This document shows positions 1-7,433 of a stretch of 50,762 nt of DNA, piece by piece. Location: the IMG/VR virus record IMGVR_UViG_3300023104_000006, positions 1-50,762 of that record. One strand, written 5' to 3'. The DNA comes from a virus. Each line of letters starts with the position of its first letter. The stretch's first letter is position 1. The notes under the pieces are model-generated. The model worked only from the letters and a program-made list of their open reading frames with translations, was not told the DNA's origin and searched no databases. A program made the position numbers and the translations under genes.

Positions 1-11
1 TTGATGGTCTG
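1..11. repeat. Terminal direct repeat, left copy
   Basis: The first 11 bases (TTGATGGTCTG) are identical to the last 11 bases of the window. Joining the ends through this overlap gives one uninterrupted terminase large-subunit reading frame, so the overlap most likely marks circular closure of the assembly rather than a biological repeat. Confidence 0.9.
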
Positions 12-662
12 TTAGATCCGATACGACTTGGCCGGGATGTACTTAACGAAATGGCTATAACATTGGGCAGCTATGGTTATGCCGGGCAAATACAGCAAAC
101 GCCTGCGCCAGAAAACGGGGCTATATGGGATAAGAACTGGTTTATTGTTGTGCCGGACAGCGAAATGCCATCTCCGTCAGAATTGGAAGCCTATGGCACA
201 GATTGGGATTTAGCTTATACAGCTGACGAAATGAACGCGGCCAATGCCTATGTTACTGCTGGTAAGAAAGATGGTAAGATGTACGTGGACTACATTGATT
301 TTGAATGGCTTGAATTTCCAGAGCTAATTGCCTTTATGAAGAAACAAGCTGAGCCACATTTTATTGAGGCTAAAGCTTCAGGTAAGAGCGCTAAACAATC
401 TCTTACCAAACAAGGCATCCCGGCCATTGAGATTAAAGTAGATGGTGGGGATAAGGTAGCCCGTACTAAAATGGTTACACCTTATGCGGAGGCTGGCATG
501 ATATGCGTTCGTAAATCCCAAATCGATAAACTACTACATGATGATCGACAGGGAATACTCAAATTCCCAAATGGCAAGTTCAAGGATTTAAATGATGCGT
601 TCGGGCAAAGCATTAGCCGGTTAATGAGTAGAGTTATTAAAGAAACAAGTTTTGGCTGGTAA
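1..662 (+). CDS. terL: Terminase large subunit, C-terminal part (gene continues from the right end)
   Basis: This is the C-terminal part of the packaging motor, which carries the nuclease that cuts concatemeric DNA at the capsid portal. The frame is already open at base 3 and continues that of the gene starting at 49983. The joined protein is about 476 aa, a usual terL length. Just after the join it has the conserved GSYGYAGQ segment that links ATPase and nuclease domains. TDWDLAYT is a candidate first acidic motif of the RNase H-like nuclease, and later acidic residues follow at EAKASGKS and KVDGGDK. An internal ATG at 51 is not the true start. The next gene begins 27 bp downstream. Confidence 0.93.
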   Translation, partial: DGLLDPIRLGRDVLNEMAITLGSYGYAGQIQQTPAPENGAIWDKNWFIVVPDSEMPSPSELEAYGTDWDLAYTADEMNAANAYVTAGKKDGKMYVDYIDFEWLEFPELIAFMKKQAEPHFIEAKASGKSAKQSLTKQGIPAIEIKVDGGDKVARTKMVTPYAEAGMICVRKSQIDKLLHDDRQGILKFPNGKFKDLNDAFGQSISRLMSRVIKETSFGW

Positions 663-681
663 AATAAAATCAGTATATTCG
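651..681 (+). promoter_or_regulatory. Predicted Bacteroidota-type promoter
   Basis: TTTG at 651-654, a 19-bp spacer and TATATTCG at 674-681 fit the TTTG-N19-21-TAnnTTTG promoter with one change in the -7 box. It lies over the terL stop codon and ends 8 bp before the ATG of the next small gene. Confidence 0.5.
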
Positions 682-689
682 TACATACT

Positions 690-869
690 ATGGATATAAT
701 AAGCGAAATCAAGTCGGGTAAGTATAATTACAAGTACATAGCATTACGTTTGTACCCCGACAAAGCGGATAATGTGGCAATGGCTACCTTTAGCAATAAG
801 ATCAACGGAACCCAAAACCGTAAGTTCACTCAATCTGAAATTGATCAGATAAAAATTATTTTAAAATAG
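690..869 (+). CDS. Small conserved-looking protein of unknown function, 59 aa
   Basis: This is an open frame from ATG 690 to TAG 867-869. The protein begins MDIISEIKSG and has a basic middle and a C-terminal helix-like stretch (FTQSEIDQIKIIL). I do not recognise the family. Its size and its place between terL and another small-gene pair suggest a regulatory or accessory protein, but this is inference. A promoter-like sequence ends 8 bp upstream, so it may be transcribed with almost no leader. Confidence 0.6.
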   Translation: MDIISEIKSGKYNYKYIALRLYPDKADNVAMATFSNKINGTQNRKFTQSEIDQIKIILK

Positions 870-872
870 TTC

Positions 873-903
873 TTGTATATCTGAATATACAATTGTATCT
901 TTG
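873..903 (+). promoter_or_regulatory. Bacteroidota-type promoter
   Basis: TTG at 873-875, exactly 20 bp, then TATCTTTG at 896-903: a full match to the -33/-7 consensus. It is followed by an A-rich 21-bp leader before the ATG at 925. Confidence 0.75.
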
Positions 904-924
904 TTTAACAAAACAAACAGAGAT

Positions 925-1053
925 ATGAAAACTTCAAAAAACACTTACACAAATCAACTTGCAGCCGTAATGAACGCCGCTGACAAAAAGAAACTACCCG
1001 CTCAAATTTCAGCATTAGCAGCGTCTTTAGTGCGCGGAAAGGATTTGAAATAA
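925..1053 (+). CDS. Small basic protein, 42 aa
   Basis: It starts at ATG 925, behind a consensus promoter and A-rich leader, and ends with TAA sharing one base with the next ATG (TAATG at 1051-1055). The sequence is lysine- and alanine-rich and probably alpha-helical. The family is not recognised. The one-base overlap implies translational coupling to the SH3-like protein that follows, so the two probably act or are regulated together. Confidence 0.6.
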   Translation: MKTSKNTYTNQLAAVMNAADKKKLPAQISALAASLVRGKDLK

Positions 1054-1343
1054 TGAAAAGGCGAGTAATGTTAACAGCATGGTCAGTAGCTGACAAGTTC
1101 AATTCTTTTGCAGATGCTTTGGTGTATGCCTGGCGTGTAATCAAATTACAAATAGCCCTATTGTGTGGAGTTGTTGAATTTCAATACCGTAAGGTTGATG
1201 GTTCGGTTCGTAAGGCGGTTGGAACGCTTGATATATCTTATGAGCGTAAAAGTTCACAGACTTCCAAACGCGGTGCGTTTACTTATTGGGATATTGAAGC
1301 TGGTGGTTTTAGGAGTTGCAGGATTGAATCGTTAATATTTTAA
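1053..1343 (+). CDS. DUF2693-like (SH3 beta-barrel fold) protein, 96 aa
   Basis: The C-terminal half has the pattern of the small DUF2693/SH3-barrel proteins common in Bacteroidota mobile elements: a VVEFQYRKVDGSVRKAVGT strand pair, an aromatic FTYWDIE strand and a closing WRS/FRSCRIE-type motif. The first about 40 residues are helical. The molecular function of this family is unknown; DNA or protein binding is likely from the fold. It is translationally coupled to the 42-aa protein upstream and is the last gene before a long non-coding stretch. Confidence 0.7.
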   Translation: MKRRVMLTAWSVADKFNSFADALVYAWRVIKLQIALLCGVVEFQYRKVDGSVRKAVGTLDISYERKSSQTSKRGAFTYWDIEAGGFRSCRIESLIF

Positions 1344-1662
1344 GATATACTCGCAAGGGAGCCATTTTCAGACATGGTAGAGTAGCGAGTCAAATGCTGG
1401 ATTAATATGTTTTGCCCTGATTTTTACCAGCCCCTACATTGAAAACAGAAGATATATGTCTGATATATTGAGTTTTTAGTGTAGGGAACAACAGGGATTT
1501 TAATAACCCATTTATCCGGTTAGGGTCGGCTATTTATAAAAGATTGATGATAAATTTGTATCTTTATAATGTAGGGTTGCAGCTACAATTAAACACATTA
1601 AAAAAACTTAGCCTATTGGTTAGTACCGACTGCAACCGGGAAAGCCAGTAGGTTTTTTATTT
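1344..1662 (+). other. 319-bp non-coding stretch with several possible RNA hairpins
   Basis: No convincing gene is seen here. It holds an inverted repeat ACTCGC/GCGAGT near 1351-1392, CCCTACA near 1432 pairing with TGTAGGG near 1480, a TAAATTTG box at 1551-1558 that could be a -7 element (no clear -33), and a leader of about 100 nt before the endonuclease gene. In the leader GGTTGCAG (1575-1582) can pair with CTGCAACC (1630-1637), and CCTATTGG (1612-1619) with CCAGTAGG (1645-1652). The two helices interleave, so they form either a pseudoknot or alternative structures. Confidence 0.5.
1612..1658 (+). terminator. Terminator-like hairpin abutting the endonuclease start codon
   Basis: The stem CCTATTGG/CCAGTAGG (one G-T pair) is followed at once by TTTTTT and then by the start codon at 1663. 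It resembles the other intrinsic terminators in this genome, which also end in TTTTTTATT. It may terminate upstream transcription or attenuate the endonuclease gene. Confidence 0.5.
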
Positions 1663-2310
1663 ATGGAAGATTTGAAAGGGTTGATTTTTGGTAAAGTAAT
1701 AGTACTTGAATATGATAAGCCAATATACGTTACTGACAAGAACGGTGTATCTATTAAAAAAAACTATTGGTTATGTAAATGCGATTGCGGATACATCTTT
1801 TCAAGACTTGCAGGTCTAATAAAGAATAGAACTAAGGCATGTAAAAAATGTAGTAGAAAAAAGGAAAAGCTAAGTATTAAAAAAAGCAGTTCATACGCTT
1901 TTAAAAAATCTAAAGTAATTCCCGAAGACAAAGAGCTTTATAAATTAATTCAAATTAGATACCATGGAATGATTTACAGATGCTATAACAAAAATCATAA
2001 TTCTTATAAATATTATGGAGAAAGAGGTATATCAGTATATAATCCATGGAAAACCAGTATTTATTTGTTTTATATTTGGTGTGTAAATACTGGTTTTAAT
2101 AAAGATCTAACATTGGATAGGATAGATGTAAACGGTAACTATTGCCCTGAAAATTGTAGGTGGGTAACGCCAGAATTTCAGCAGAATAATAGACGATGCA
2201 ATATTAAGAGGGTGTTTAATGGTTTACTTTTAACATCATCTGAGATTGCAAAAATAACTGGTCGTTCTTATATGCAGGAACGGGTATTAACTAATAGAGC
2301 AAATAAATAA
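1663..2310 (+). CDS. HNH/AP2-type homing endonuclease
   Basis: Residues about 100-170 carry the signature of phage AP2/HNH homing endonucleases: a helix with RYHGMIYRCYN, the YKYYGERGI segment, then DRIDVNGNYCPENCRW and a Q..NNRR end. The N-terminal part has a zinc-ribbon-like arrangement (CKCDCG and CKKC). Such enzymes nick or cut a specific target and spread themselves by repair. The gene stands alone between the terL-proximal regulators and the portal gene, has A/T-rich codon use and is bracketed by terminator-like hairpins, which suggests an inserted selfish gene. 215 aa is normal for the family. Confidence 0.85.
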   Translation: MEDLKGLIFGKVIVLEYDKPIYVTDKNGVSIKKNYWLCKCDCGYIFSRLAGLIKNRTKACKKCSRKKEKLSIKKSSSYAFKKSKVIPEDKELYKLIQIRYHGMIYRCYNKNHNSYKYYGERGISVYNPWKTSIYLFYIWCVNTGFNKDLTLDRIDVNGNYCPENCRWVTPEFQQNNRRCNIKRVFNGLLLTSSEIAKITGRSYMQERVLTNRANK

Positions 2311-2334
2311 TTTTTCATATCAGTTTTGTTTTGA

Positions 2335-2368
2335 ACGGGAAAAGCGCCAGGCTTTTACCCGTTTTTTT
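2335..2368 (+). terminator. Intrinsic terminator after the endonuclease gene
   Basis: The stem ACGGG-AAAAGC / GCTTTTACCCGT (one bulged base) with loop GCCAG at 2335-2361 is followed by seven T residues. Confidence 0.8.
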
Positions 2369-2386
2369 ATTTGCGTAGAAATTACC

Positions 2387-2394
2387 TACATTTA
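2387..2394 (+). promoter_or_regulatory. Possible -7 element fused to the portal start codon
   Basis: TACATTTA ends four bases before the portal ATG at 2399. Similar boxes sit at the same distance before other operon-first genes. No clear TTTG is found 20 bp upstream, where the terminator T-run lies. Confidence 0.4.
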
Positions 2395-2398
2395 CAAC

Positions 2399-3766
2399 AT
2401 GGGAATTGTAAGTGCATTATTCGGGGCGGCTATACAGAAAGAGGCTAACGAAGCAATAGCGAAACGTGCTGCTAATCAAATGGCAAATAATGTGAGTTTG
2501 ATCAATATAGGACTTAACTCATCATTACCGGCAATCAATCCCGATGCAGCGGATTACCAAAACATATTTAAAACGATTGGTGCTGTTTACGAAGTAACCG
2601 ATAGTATCACTAAGAAAGTATTGAACTGCCCATTTGTATTTTACAAGGTTAAGGATAAAGCAAAACTGCAAAAGTCAAAGCAGGTTCAAAAACACGATTC
2701 CGTTCAGGCTTATATTCTAAAGATGCAAGCTATTGAGGAAGTAGATAATAGCGAACTACTTGCCCTGCTTACCAACGGCAAAGCTAACCCATACCAAAAC
2801 GGGTACCAGGTAATGTGGACTGCTATACTATCTTATTTGTTGCAGGGGAATACATATTTGCACGGTGTGCCAGCAGGCAGTAAGATAAAAGAATTATACT
2901 GCTTCCCTAATATGGAGATCAATGCCGATTCGGAAGACTTACTGGATCCAATACGTGGATATACTTTACTGACTGATAAGCGTCCCAAGTTTGAAATCGA
3001 CGAAATACAACATATTAAAACAGGCAATCCATGCCCGGTTGATATCACCATGCAATATTTGTACGGTGTTGCTCCATTACGCGCTTATCTGGAGCCGGTA
3101 CGTTCTATCAAGGAGGGTAAATCACAGGGCAGCAAGCAACTTCGTAACGGTGGTACGTTCGGTATACTTTCGCCACGTGACAAAGAAGACCAGTTAGACA
3201 CCGACCAAAAGAACCAGCTCAAAGAAAAGATGATTGAATCCCGTAGGTCGGATGATGAATTATCGAGGGTATTCCCCTCATCTATTCCGCTAATGTGGCA
3301 AAGTATAGGGTTACCTGTTGGAGATTTGAAACTGTTGGAGATTGTTAGCGCAAGCGAGGAAGATATTTACCGGGCATTTCACTGGCCGTTGCAGTTCCAT
3401 AACCAAAAGGCGAGTACAAGTAACAACCAAGCTACCGCAGTTAAGCAGGCTATTTATGATGCAGTGGCACCAGTGTGTGATGTGATAGGCGAGGCATTAA
3501 CTTCATTCCTGGGTAAAGGATTTGGCGGTATAACTATTGAATTGGACTATACGCAACTCCCCGAAATGGCTGTTAATATGAAGGATGTAGCGGCTTATCT
3601 TTCAGCACTACCAAAAGGAATACTGACCCCAAATGAGATGAGGTCAGTATTGCGATACGGTGAGAAGCCAGAAAAGTATATGAGTGAGCATTACGTAGAG
3701 TCAGGACTTACCACCCTTGCTGCTGTATATCAATCCTCTATTCAACCACAGGCAACAGGTGAGTAA
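2399..3766 (+). CDS. Portal protein (HK97-type)
   Basis: This 455-aa protein has the order and motifs of HK97-family portals: an N-terminal region with NANPYQNGYQV and a tryptophan before the core, a central strand-rich domain, and the C-terminal helical stem with AFHWPLQFHNQKAS and ATAVKQAIYDAVAPVCD. Twelve copies should form the ring at the capsid vertex through which DNA is packaged and ejected and which docks the terminase. Length is normal. The last 29 bp overlap, in antisense, the end of the leftward glycosyltransferase gene. Protease and capsid genes follow after the leftward cassette. Confidence 0.9.
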   Translation: MGIVSALFGAAIQKEANEAIAKRAANQMANNVSLINIGLNSSLPAINPDAADYQNIFKTIGAVYEVTDSITKKVLNCPFVFYKVKDKAKLQKSKQVQKHDSVQAYILKMQAIEEVDNSELLALLTNGKANPYQNGYQVMWTAILSYLLQGNTYLHGVPAGSKIKELYCFPNMEINADSEDLLDPIRGYTLLTDKRPKFEIDEIQHIKTGNPCPVDITMQYLYGVAPLRAYLEPVRSIKEGKSQGSKQLRNGGTFGILSPRDKEDQLDTDQKNQLKEKMIESRRSDDELSRVFPSSIPLMWQSIGLPVGDLKLLEIVSASEEDIYRAFHWPLQFHNQKASTSNNQATAVKQAIYDAVAPVCDVIGEALTSFLGKGFGGITIELDYTQLPEMAVNMKDVAAYLSALPKGILTPNEMRSVLRYGEKPEKYMSEHYVESGLTTLAAVYQSSIQPQATGE

Positions 3767-4310
3767 TGTCTGTCAGTGGCGTATCGCTACCTGTACGGTA
3801 TAGGTGGTACACATAAACACCTAACATTAACCCTAATTTCATACCCATTGCTCGTGCTTTGATGCTAAATATGGAATCAAATTGCAATGATTTTTCCTCA
3901 AAACCCCCAAGTGCCTGCCATGTACGAACCCGAAAGCACAGACAACATGCAGCAAGAATATTAGTATAGGGTTCAACCTCGCTATACGCCATGTCCCGCC
4001 TACTCTTAGCCACCTCTATATGATGCCTAATATCGTAAACATCAAACATGCCTTGGTGTAATTGATAAGGCATAGCCAAGCGGTTTGTTGTGGCACCTAA
4101 TAAGTCGTAATCAGTGGTGCTGAGTATGTGTTCAACCTGTGCTTTACTATCGGCCAGAAGCCACAAAACGTCATAATCTGTCAACACGATCCAATCTTCG
4201 CTATTGGCTGCCAGTTGAGTGATCGCTTTGTTGATTGAGCCTCCAATGTTTTTGGATGGCGATGAATCGAATGGACTGATATAGTGTGCTTTTACTTGTG
4301 CTTCCACCAT
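3738..4310 (-). CDS. Glycosyltransferase, GT-A fold (GT2-like), 190 aa
   Basis: A DxD-type metal and nucleotide-sugar motif occurs in LTDYDVLW (residues about 43-50). It is preceded by KNIGGSINKAI, as in GT2 enzymes that read the acceptor side early, and followed by a GGFEE segment (about 137) resembling the GT2 acceptor loop. The protein lacks a full N-terminal nucleotide-binding half, so it is short for the family. It starts 19 bp inside the upstream two-domain glycosyltransferase gene, and its end overlaps the portal gene in antisense. A role in glycosylating virion, host surface or modified DNA is possible; substrate unknown. Confidence 0.75.
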   Translation of the reverse strand: MVEAQVKAHYISPFDSSPSKNIGGSINKAITQLAANSEDWIVLTDYDVLWLLADSKAQVEHILSTTDYDLLGATTNRLAMPYQLHQGMFDVYDIRHHIEVAKSRRDMAYSEVEPYTNILAACCLCFRVRTWQALGGFEEKSLQFDSIFSIKARAMGMKLGLMLGVYVYHLYRTGSDTPLTDITHLLPVVE

Positions 4311-5608
4311 GCCGTTAAATTATTTTCTTCATACCCCTTAAACACTGTATTCACATGCGCCCCCTGCTCAAACCTGCCCTTAAAATCAATATAAGCAGTA
4401 TAATTAAACATAGCCATATCGGTTAGCTGGTTTTCTAATCCCGACCGTTCGCACATGATATTGCAAAACTCTAATACCGTGTCACGGTTACCACCACATA
4501 TGCCAGCATTCAGTAAAGGTAATGGCGTATCAAACATTTCATTGTAAAACTCGTGCATGTGGTGATTTCGTAACCAGGGGTGTGTAAGGTTCGAGACAGC
4601 CTCGTTACCAACATACAATACACCCCACTTCATATGGGGGAATGGATTGCGCAGCATAGTAACATCCGTTCCATCTGTGAGCCATACGTAGCACAATGGG
4701 TCAAGTGAGGCTACGTAGTCGCGGTAATAAAACCAACGGGCAAAGTAGGGGTTGGTATGAGTTTGAACGGCAGCGTCACGCAACACTATGGGGGCAACCC
4801 CAGATACATCCAACACCGACTGTTCCCATAGTGAAGTTTCCACCATGTCCCGCTTAAACCCGTATTGCGGATCTACCAATTCAGTGATTGCACACGTAGC
4901 CGCATATCCCGGCACCGGCTTGAATGGTATAAACTCTTTACTATCTCTTACCCTTGTAAGATGGTTGTAATTAGCTGCAATATACAACGCGCGGTTATCC
5001 TGTACCGATGATAATGTTTCCATAGCCCAATCCATTGAGTGGAATAATTCCAGGGAGTTCGGCACATCCTGAAACTTGTATGTGGTTAAACCGGCATTGT
5101 ATATGCGGTTACTCCATTCCGCATGCTCGTGGGAGTAGACAAGGAAGCGAGGGTCGAAACCACCTACTTTGTCGAGCGCGGATTTGTGAACGTATAAGAG
5201 GCATCCGCATGGATTTTGGTACTCTATGAGTTCGCCGGTGTTTACGGCTATGCGGTTTCCGTTCGGCCTCCCGTCCTTCAACTCTGAAAATGTGAACATC
5301 AAATGCGGTTCTGGACTGTTAACGTAGGGTTGCCACCAATTTTTAGTTATCGGCCAGCAATCGTCGTCGCTGAGAAATATGTCAGTGCAGCCAGCATCGG
5401 TTAAAAGTTCAAGGCACTTGTTTTTAGCAACCGATATTCCTTGTGCTTTTTCAAACCTGAAATCAGCACCGGGGAACGGAACTTCACTGCCATCATCTAC
5501 TATAACAAGCGTTGCGCCTTTAGGTAGATGTTTGCGCCAATTCTTTACAGCTATAGTTGCTGATTCATGGCGATTGTGAACTGATATTGCAATTCCTATT
5601 TTAACCAT
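4292..5608 (-). CDS. Two-domain glycosyltransferase, 438 aa
   Basis: Residues 1-220 form a family-2 GT-A domain: AISVHNRHE strand, VIVDDGS nucleotide site (36-41), a SDDDC metal motif (80-84) and GGFDPRF...EHAEWSNRI acceptor loop (149-169). Residues about 235-438 look like a second nucleotide-sugar transferase domain with LTDGTDVTML (310-319) and LNAGICGG plus a TDMAMFN segment, as in GT-A enzymes that place a DxD-like motif after a hydrophobic strand. The fusion suggests two sequential sugar transfers. It overlaps both neighbours in a leftward cassette within the head genes. Confidence 0.82.
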   Translation of the reverse strand: MVKIGIAISVHNRHESATIAVKNWRKHLPKGATLVIVDDGSEVPFPGADFRFEKAQGISVAKNKCLELLTDAGCTDIFLSDDDCWPITKNWWQPYVNSPEPHLMFTFSELKDGRPNGNRIAVNTGELIEYQNPCGCLLYVHKSALDKVGGFDPRFLVYSHEHAEWSNRIYNAGLTTYKFQDVPNSLELFHSMDWAMETLSSVQDNRALYIAANYNHLTRVRDSKEFIPFKPVPGYAATCAITELVDPQYGFKRDMVETSLWEQSVLDVSGVAPIVLRDAAVQTHTNPYFARWFYYRDYVASLDPLCYVWLTDGTDVTMLRNPFPHMKWGVLYVGNEAVSNLTHPWLRNHHMHEFYNEMFDTPLPLLNAGICGGNRDTVLEFCNIMCERSGLENQLTDMAMFNYTAYIDFKGRFEQGAHVNTVFKGYEENNLTAWWKHK

Positions 5609-5931
5609 GTGCTTCCTTTCACAATTGGTATAAATTCTATTACGGAAGTTATTTTATTGTCTATAAAATTACCATTCAAGTTGCCCATTTTAATAAATAT
5701 AGTTCCAATATGATTCCCATCGGCCATTAACTTAGTTTGATTACTATCGTTGTTGGATATTAATCCAAATCGATGTTTGTCTATTTCTGGATTAAACTCT
5801 CTGCCCAAGTAAATTTCAAGGGTTACAGATAGAACATCGTGCCATTTGTTTAAAAAGTCTACTTTAATAGTATTTGTTAGATATGAAACATCTGAAACGT
5901 CGTAATCAGTCCAGCTTTTTATTCTTTTCAT
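5596..5931 (-). CDS. Hypothetical protein, 111 aa
   Basis: The family is not recognised. The predicted content is mostly beta strand, with a hydrophobic GTIFIKMGNL strand in the second half and no membrane segment. It overlaps the following glycosyltransferase gene by 13 bp and the preceding ribbon-helix-helix-like gene by 4 bp (ATGA), so it is an integral member of this leftward cassette and may support the sugar transfer pathway. That role is inferred from position only. Confidence 0.65.
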   Translation of the reverse strand: MKRIKSWTDYDVSDVSYLTNTIKVDFLNKWHDVLSVTLEIYLGREFNPEIDKHRFGLISNNDSNQTKLMADGNHIGTIFIKMGNLNGNFIDNKITSVIEFIPIVKGSTWLK

Positions 5932-6101
5932 TTCCCCTCCTCCAGTTTTACATCCTTAACGGCTTGGTAAATCAAGTTATTAACTAAGTATGAAATGGAA
6001 CGGTCTTGCCCATCGGCCAATTGCTTTAACTTTTGATAAGTTAGCCAGTCAGGGTAAGCTTGTACTTTTGCCCTGCTGGGGTACGTGTGTTGTTTGGCCA
6101 T
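5928..6101 (-). CDS. Probable ribbon-helix-helix DNA-binding protein, 57 aa
   Basis: The protein begins MAKQHTYPSRAKVQAYPDWL and continues YQKLKQLADGQDRSISYLVNNLIYQAV. A short beta strand, a helix with QKLKQLA, then a turn rich in polar residues and a helix starting SISYLVNNL is the CopG/Arc-type ribbon-helix-helix pattern. It likely binds operator DNA as a dimer, perhaps autoregulating the leftward cassette whose promoter lies 290 bp upstream. Start ATG at 6101 shares one base with the upstream stop (TAATG), and the stop overlaps the next start (ATGA). Confidence 0.65.
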   Translation of the reverse strand: MAKQHTYPSRAKVQAYPDWLTYQKLKQLADGQDRSISYLVNNLIYQAVKDVKLEEGK

Positions 6102-6388
6102 TATAAACCAGCCTCCTTTTTTAATTCTTTAGCATTGTTGAAAATATAGTCGCCAATGCGTTTGTGCATTTGAGATTGATCTTCATTATCAAACCCTCTA
6201 AACTTAACACGTGCCGGATAGCATTTAATAACCGGCGCATCATCGCCTAATTCTTTGTAGTTATCTACCTCAACCACCAACGCCCACCCGAAGGCGTGCA
6301 ATAAGGTATTGACAAACATAAATAAACCTGTTTTACGGAACTCATCCCACGACTTTGGATCAACCCATTTAATATCTTTCTTTTTCAT
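6101..6388 (-). CDS. Hypothetical protein, 95 aa, first gene of the leftward cassette
   Basis: A hydrophobic LFMFVNTLLHAFGWALVVEV stretch (residues about 22-41) is followed by a soluble charged C-terminal half (RVKFRGFDNEDQ). Proteins of this look are common in Bacteroidota phage head modules, but I know no function. It is read from a consensus leftward promoter whose -7 box ends 4 bp before the ATG. Confidence 0.65.
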   Translation of the reverse strand: MKKKDIKWVDPKSWDEFRKTGLFMFVNTLLHAFGWALVVEVDNYKELGDDAPVIKCYPARVKFRGFDNEDQSQMHKRIGDYIFNNAKELKKEAGL

Positions 6389-6392
6389 GAAG

Positions 6393-6423
6393 TAAATTAA
6401 CGCATATTAATTTGCAATCGCAA
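6393..6423 (-). promoter_or_regulatory. Promoter of the leftward glycosyltransferase cassette
   Basis: On the minus strand, TTG (6423-6421), a 20-bp spacer and TTAATTTA (6400-6393) lie 4 bp before the ATG at 6388. Spacing is ideal; the -7 box has two departures from TAnnTTTG. The transcript would have almost no leader. Confidence 0.55.
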
Positions 6424-6454
6424 CCGGTTTTATAACTATTCCGCTCGCTTATAC

Positions 6455-6462
6455 TATTTTTA
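6455..6462 (+). promoter_or_regulatory. Possible -7 element for the protease-capsid unit
   Basis: TATTTTTA lies 7 bp before the ATG at 6470, in the 81-bp gap between divergent units. No good -33 element is seen at the usual distance. Confidence 0.3.
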
Positions 6463-6469
6463 CACCAAC

Positions 6470-6592
6470 ATGCAAGACAAAAACAACGATTTAGATAAGT
6501 TGAAGCAATTGCAAACAAAGCCATTGCCTGAAAAAGCACGTAAAGCGATCAACGAAAAGGTAAAAGGCCACCAGAAAGAGGTTAAGAAATGA
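6470..6592 (+). CDS. Small charged protein, 40 aa
   Basis: ATG 6470 opens a lysine- and glutamine-rich, helix-forming peptide (begins MQDKNNDLDKLKQLQ). Its stop overlaps the prohead protease start as ATGA (6589-6592). The family is unrecognised. Because the overlap implies coupled translation, it may be a leader for the protease gene or a small head-assembly protein. Confidence 0.6.
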   Translation: MQDKNNDLDKLKQLQTKPLPEKARKAINEKVKGHQKEVKK

Positions 6593-7431
6593 TATTAAAA
6601 ACAAAGTATTTTCCAGAAAAAGAATTTGCAAGCAAAGAAGAATTGTTTGCGGATTTCAGGAAAAACTATCAGGACTTCATATCATTTAAAAAAGGTGACA
6701 TACAAAAAGGCTGTGAAAAGGGTGCTCATGTAACCTGTAAGTTAATTAGCCCCACCCGATTGCATGAAACCAACAAGGCTATTGCTACCGATGAAAGCAA
6801 CTACTATATTGTAGTGAACACCACCGGTATATTGGATAGCCACGAAGATTTGCACGTAAAGGGCATTTGGAATAAATCTGTAAAAGAACAACAAGGCCAA
6901 AATTACCTTACTGTAGACCACCAACTAACCATTGAAGGGATTGCTGTTCGCAAGGAATATGTGCAAATGATGGTTGCAACTGTGCCGTTTAGCATGTTAG
7001 GTAAATCTTATACTGGAGATACCGAAGCATTAATATACGTGGTGCCAAAAGATAAATTCATTCATACTAAGGCTAAGGAATGGCTCGAAAGTGGCGATGA
7101 AATACAGGCATCAGTGCGTATGTTGTACGTCACTGTGCTATTCGGCATGGATAGCAACGATCCCGCTGATGCGGAGTTGAAAAAGAACTATGATGCCTAT
7201 ATTGGTCAGGTTGCCAACAAAGACGAATTTGAATATGTGCCTTACTTCTTTGTTATCAAAGAGGCTAAGAACGTCAAAGAAAGCGCACTTGTTGTTTATG
7301 GCAGCAATCACGTTACAGGAAATGTATTTAACATGAAGCCGGAAGAAAAATCCACTTCACAGGAAAATAAGTCAGAACCCGCAGAGAGCAGTTCTACTAC
7401 AAAATCAAATTATTACTCACTAATTCACTAA
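6589..7431 (+). CDS. HK97-family prohead protease
   Basis: It lies immediately before the major capsid gene, as usual for this serine protease, which cleaves the delta domain of the capsid protein during maturation. A His in LTVDHQ (H111) and a Ser in QASVRM (S175) match the catalytic His-Ser arrangement of the HK97/herpes protease fold, with the expected strand pattern between them. It has a Ser/Glu-rich tail (about 250-275) typical of a disordered end. 280 aa is somewhat long for the family because of an about 50-residue N-terminal extension and the tail. Confidence 0.82.
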   Translation: MILKTKYFPEKEFASKEELFADFRKNYQDFISFKKGDIQKGCEKGAHVTCKLISPTRLHETNKAIATDESNYYIVVNTTGILDSHEDLHVKGIWNKSVKEQQGQNYLTVDHQLTIEGIAVRKEYVQMMVATVPFSMLGKSYTGDTEALIYVVPKDKFIHTKAKEWLESGDEIQASVRMLYVTVLFGMDSNDPADAELKKNYDAYIGQVANKDEFEYVPYFFVIKEAKNVKESALVVYGSNHVTGNVFNMKPEEKSTSQENKSEPAESSSTTKSNYYSLIH

Positions 7432-7433
7432 AA

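Noticed and set aside
1-11. True cos-type or long terminal repeat end
   Set aside because: The repeat lies inside the terL coding sequence and is only 11 bp, which suits an assembly overlap better than a packaging end.
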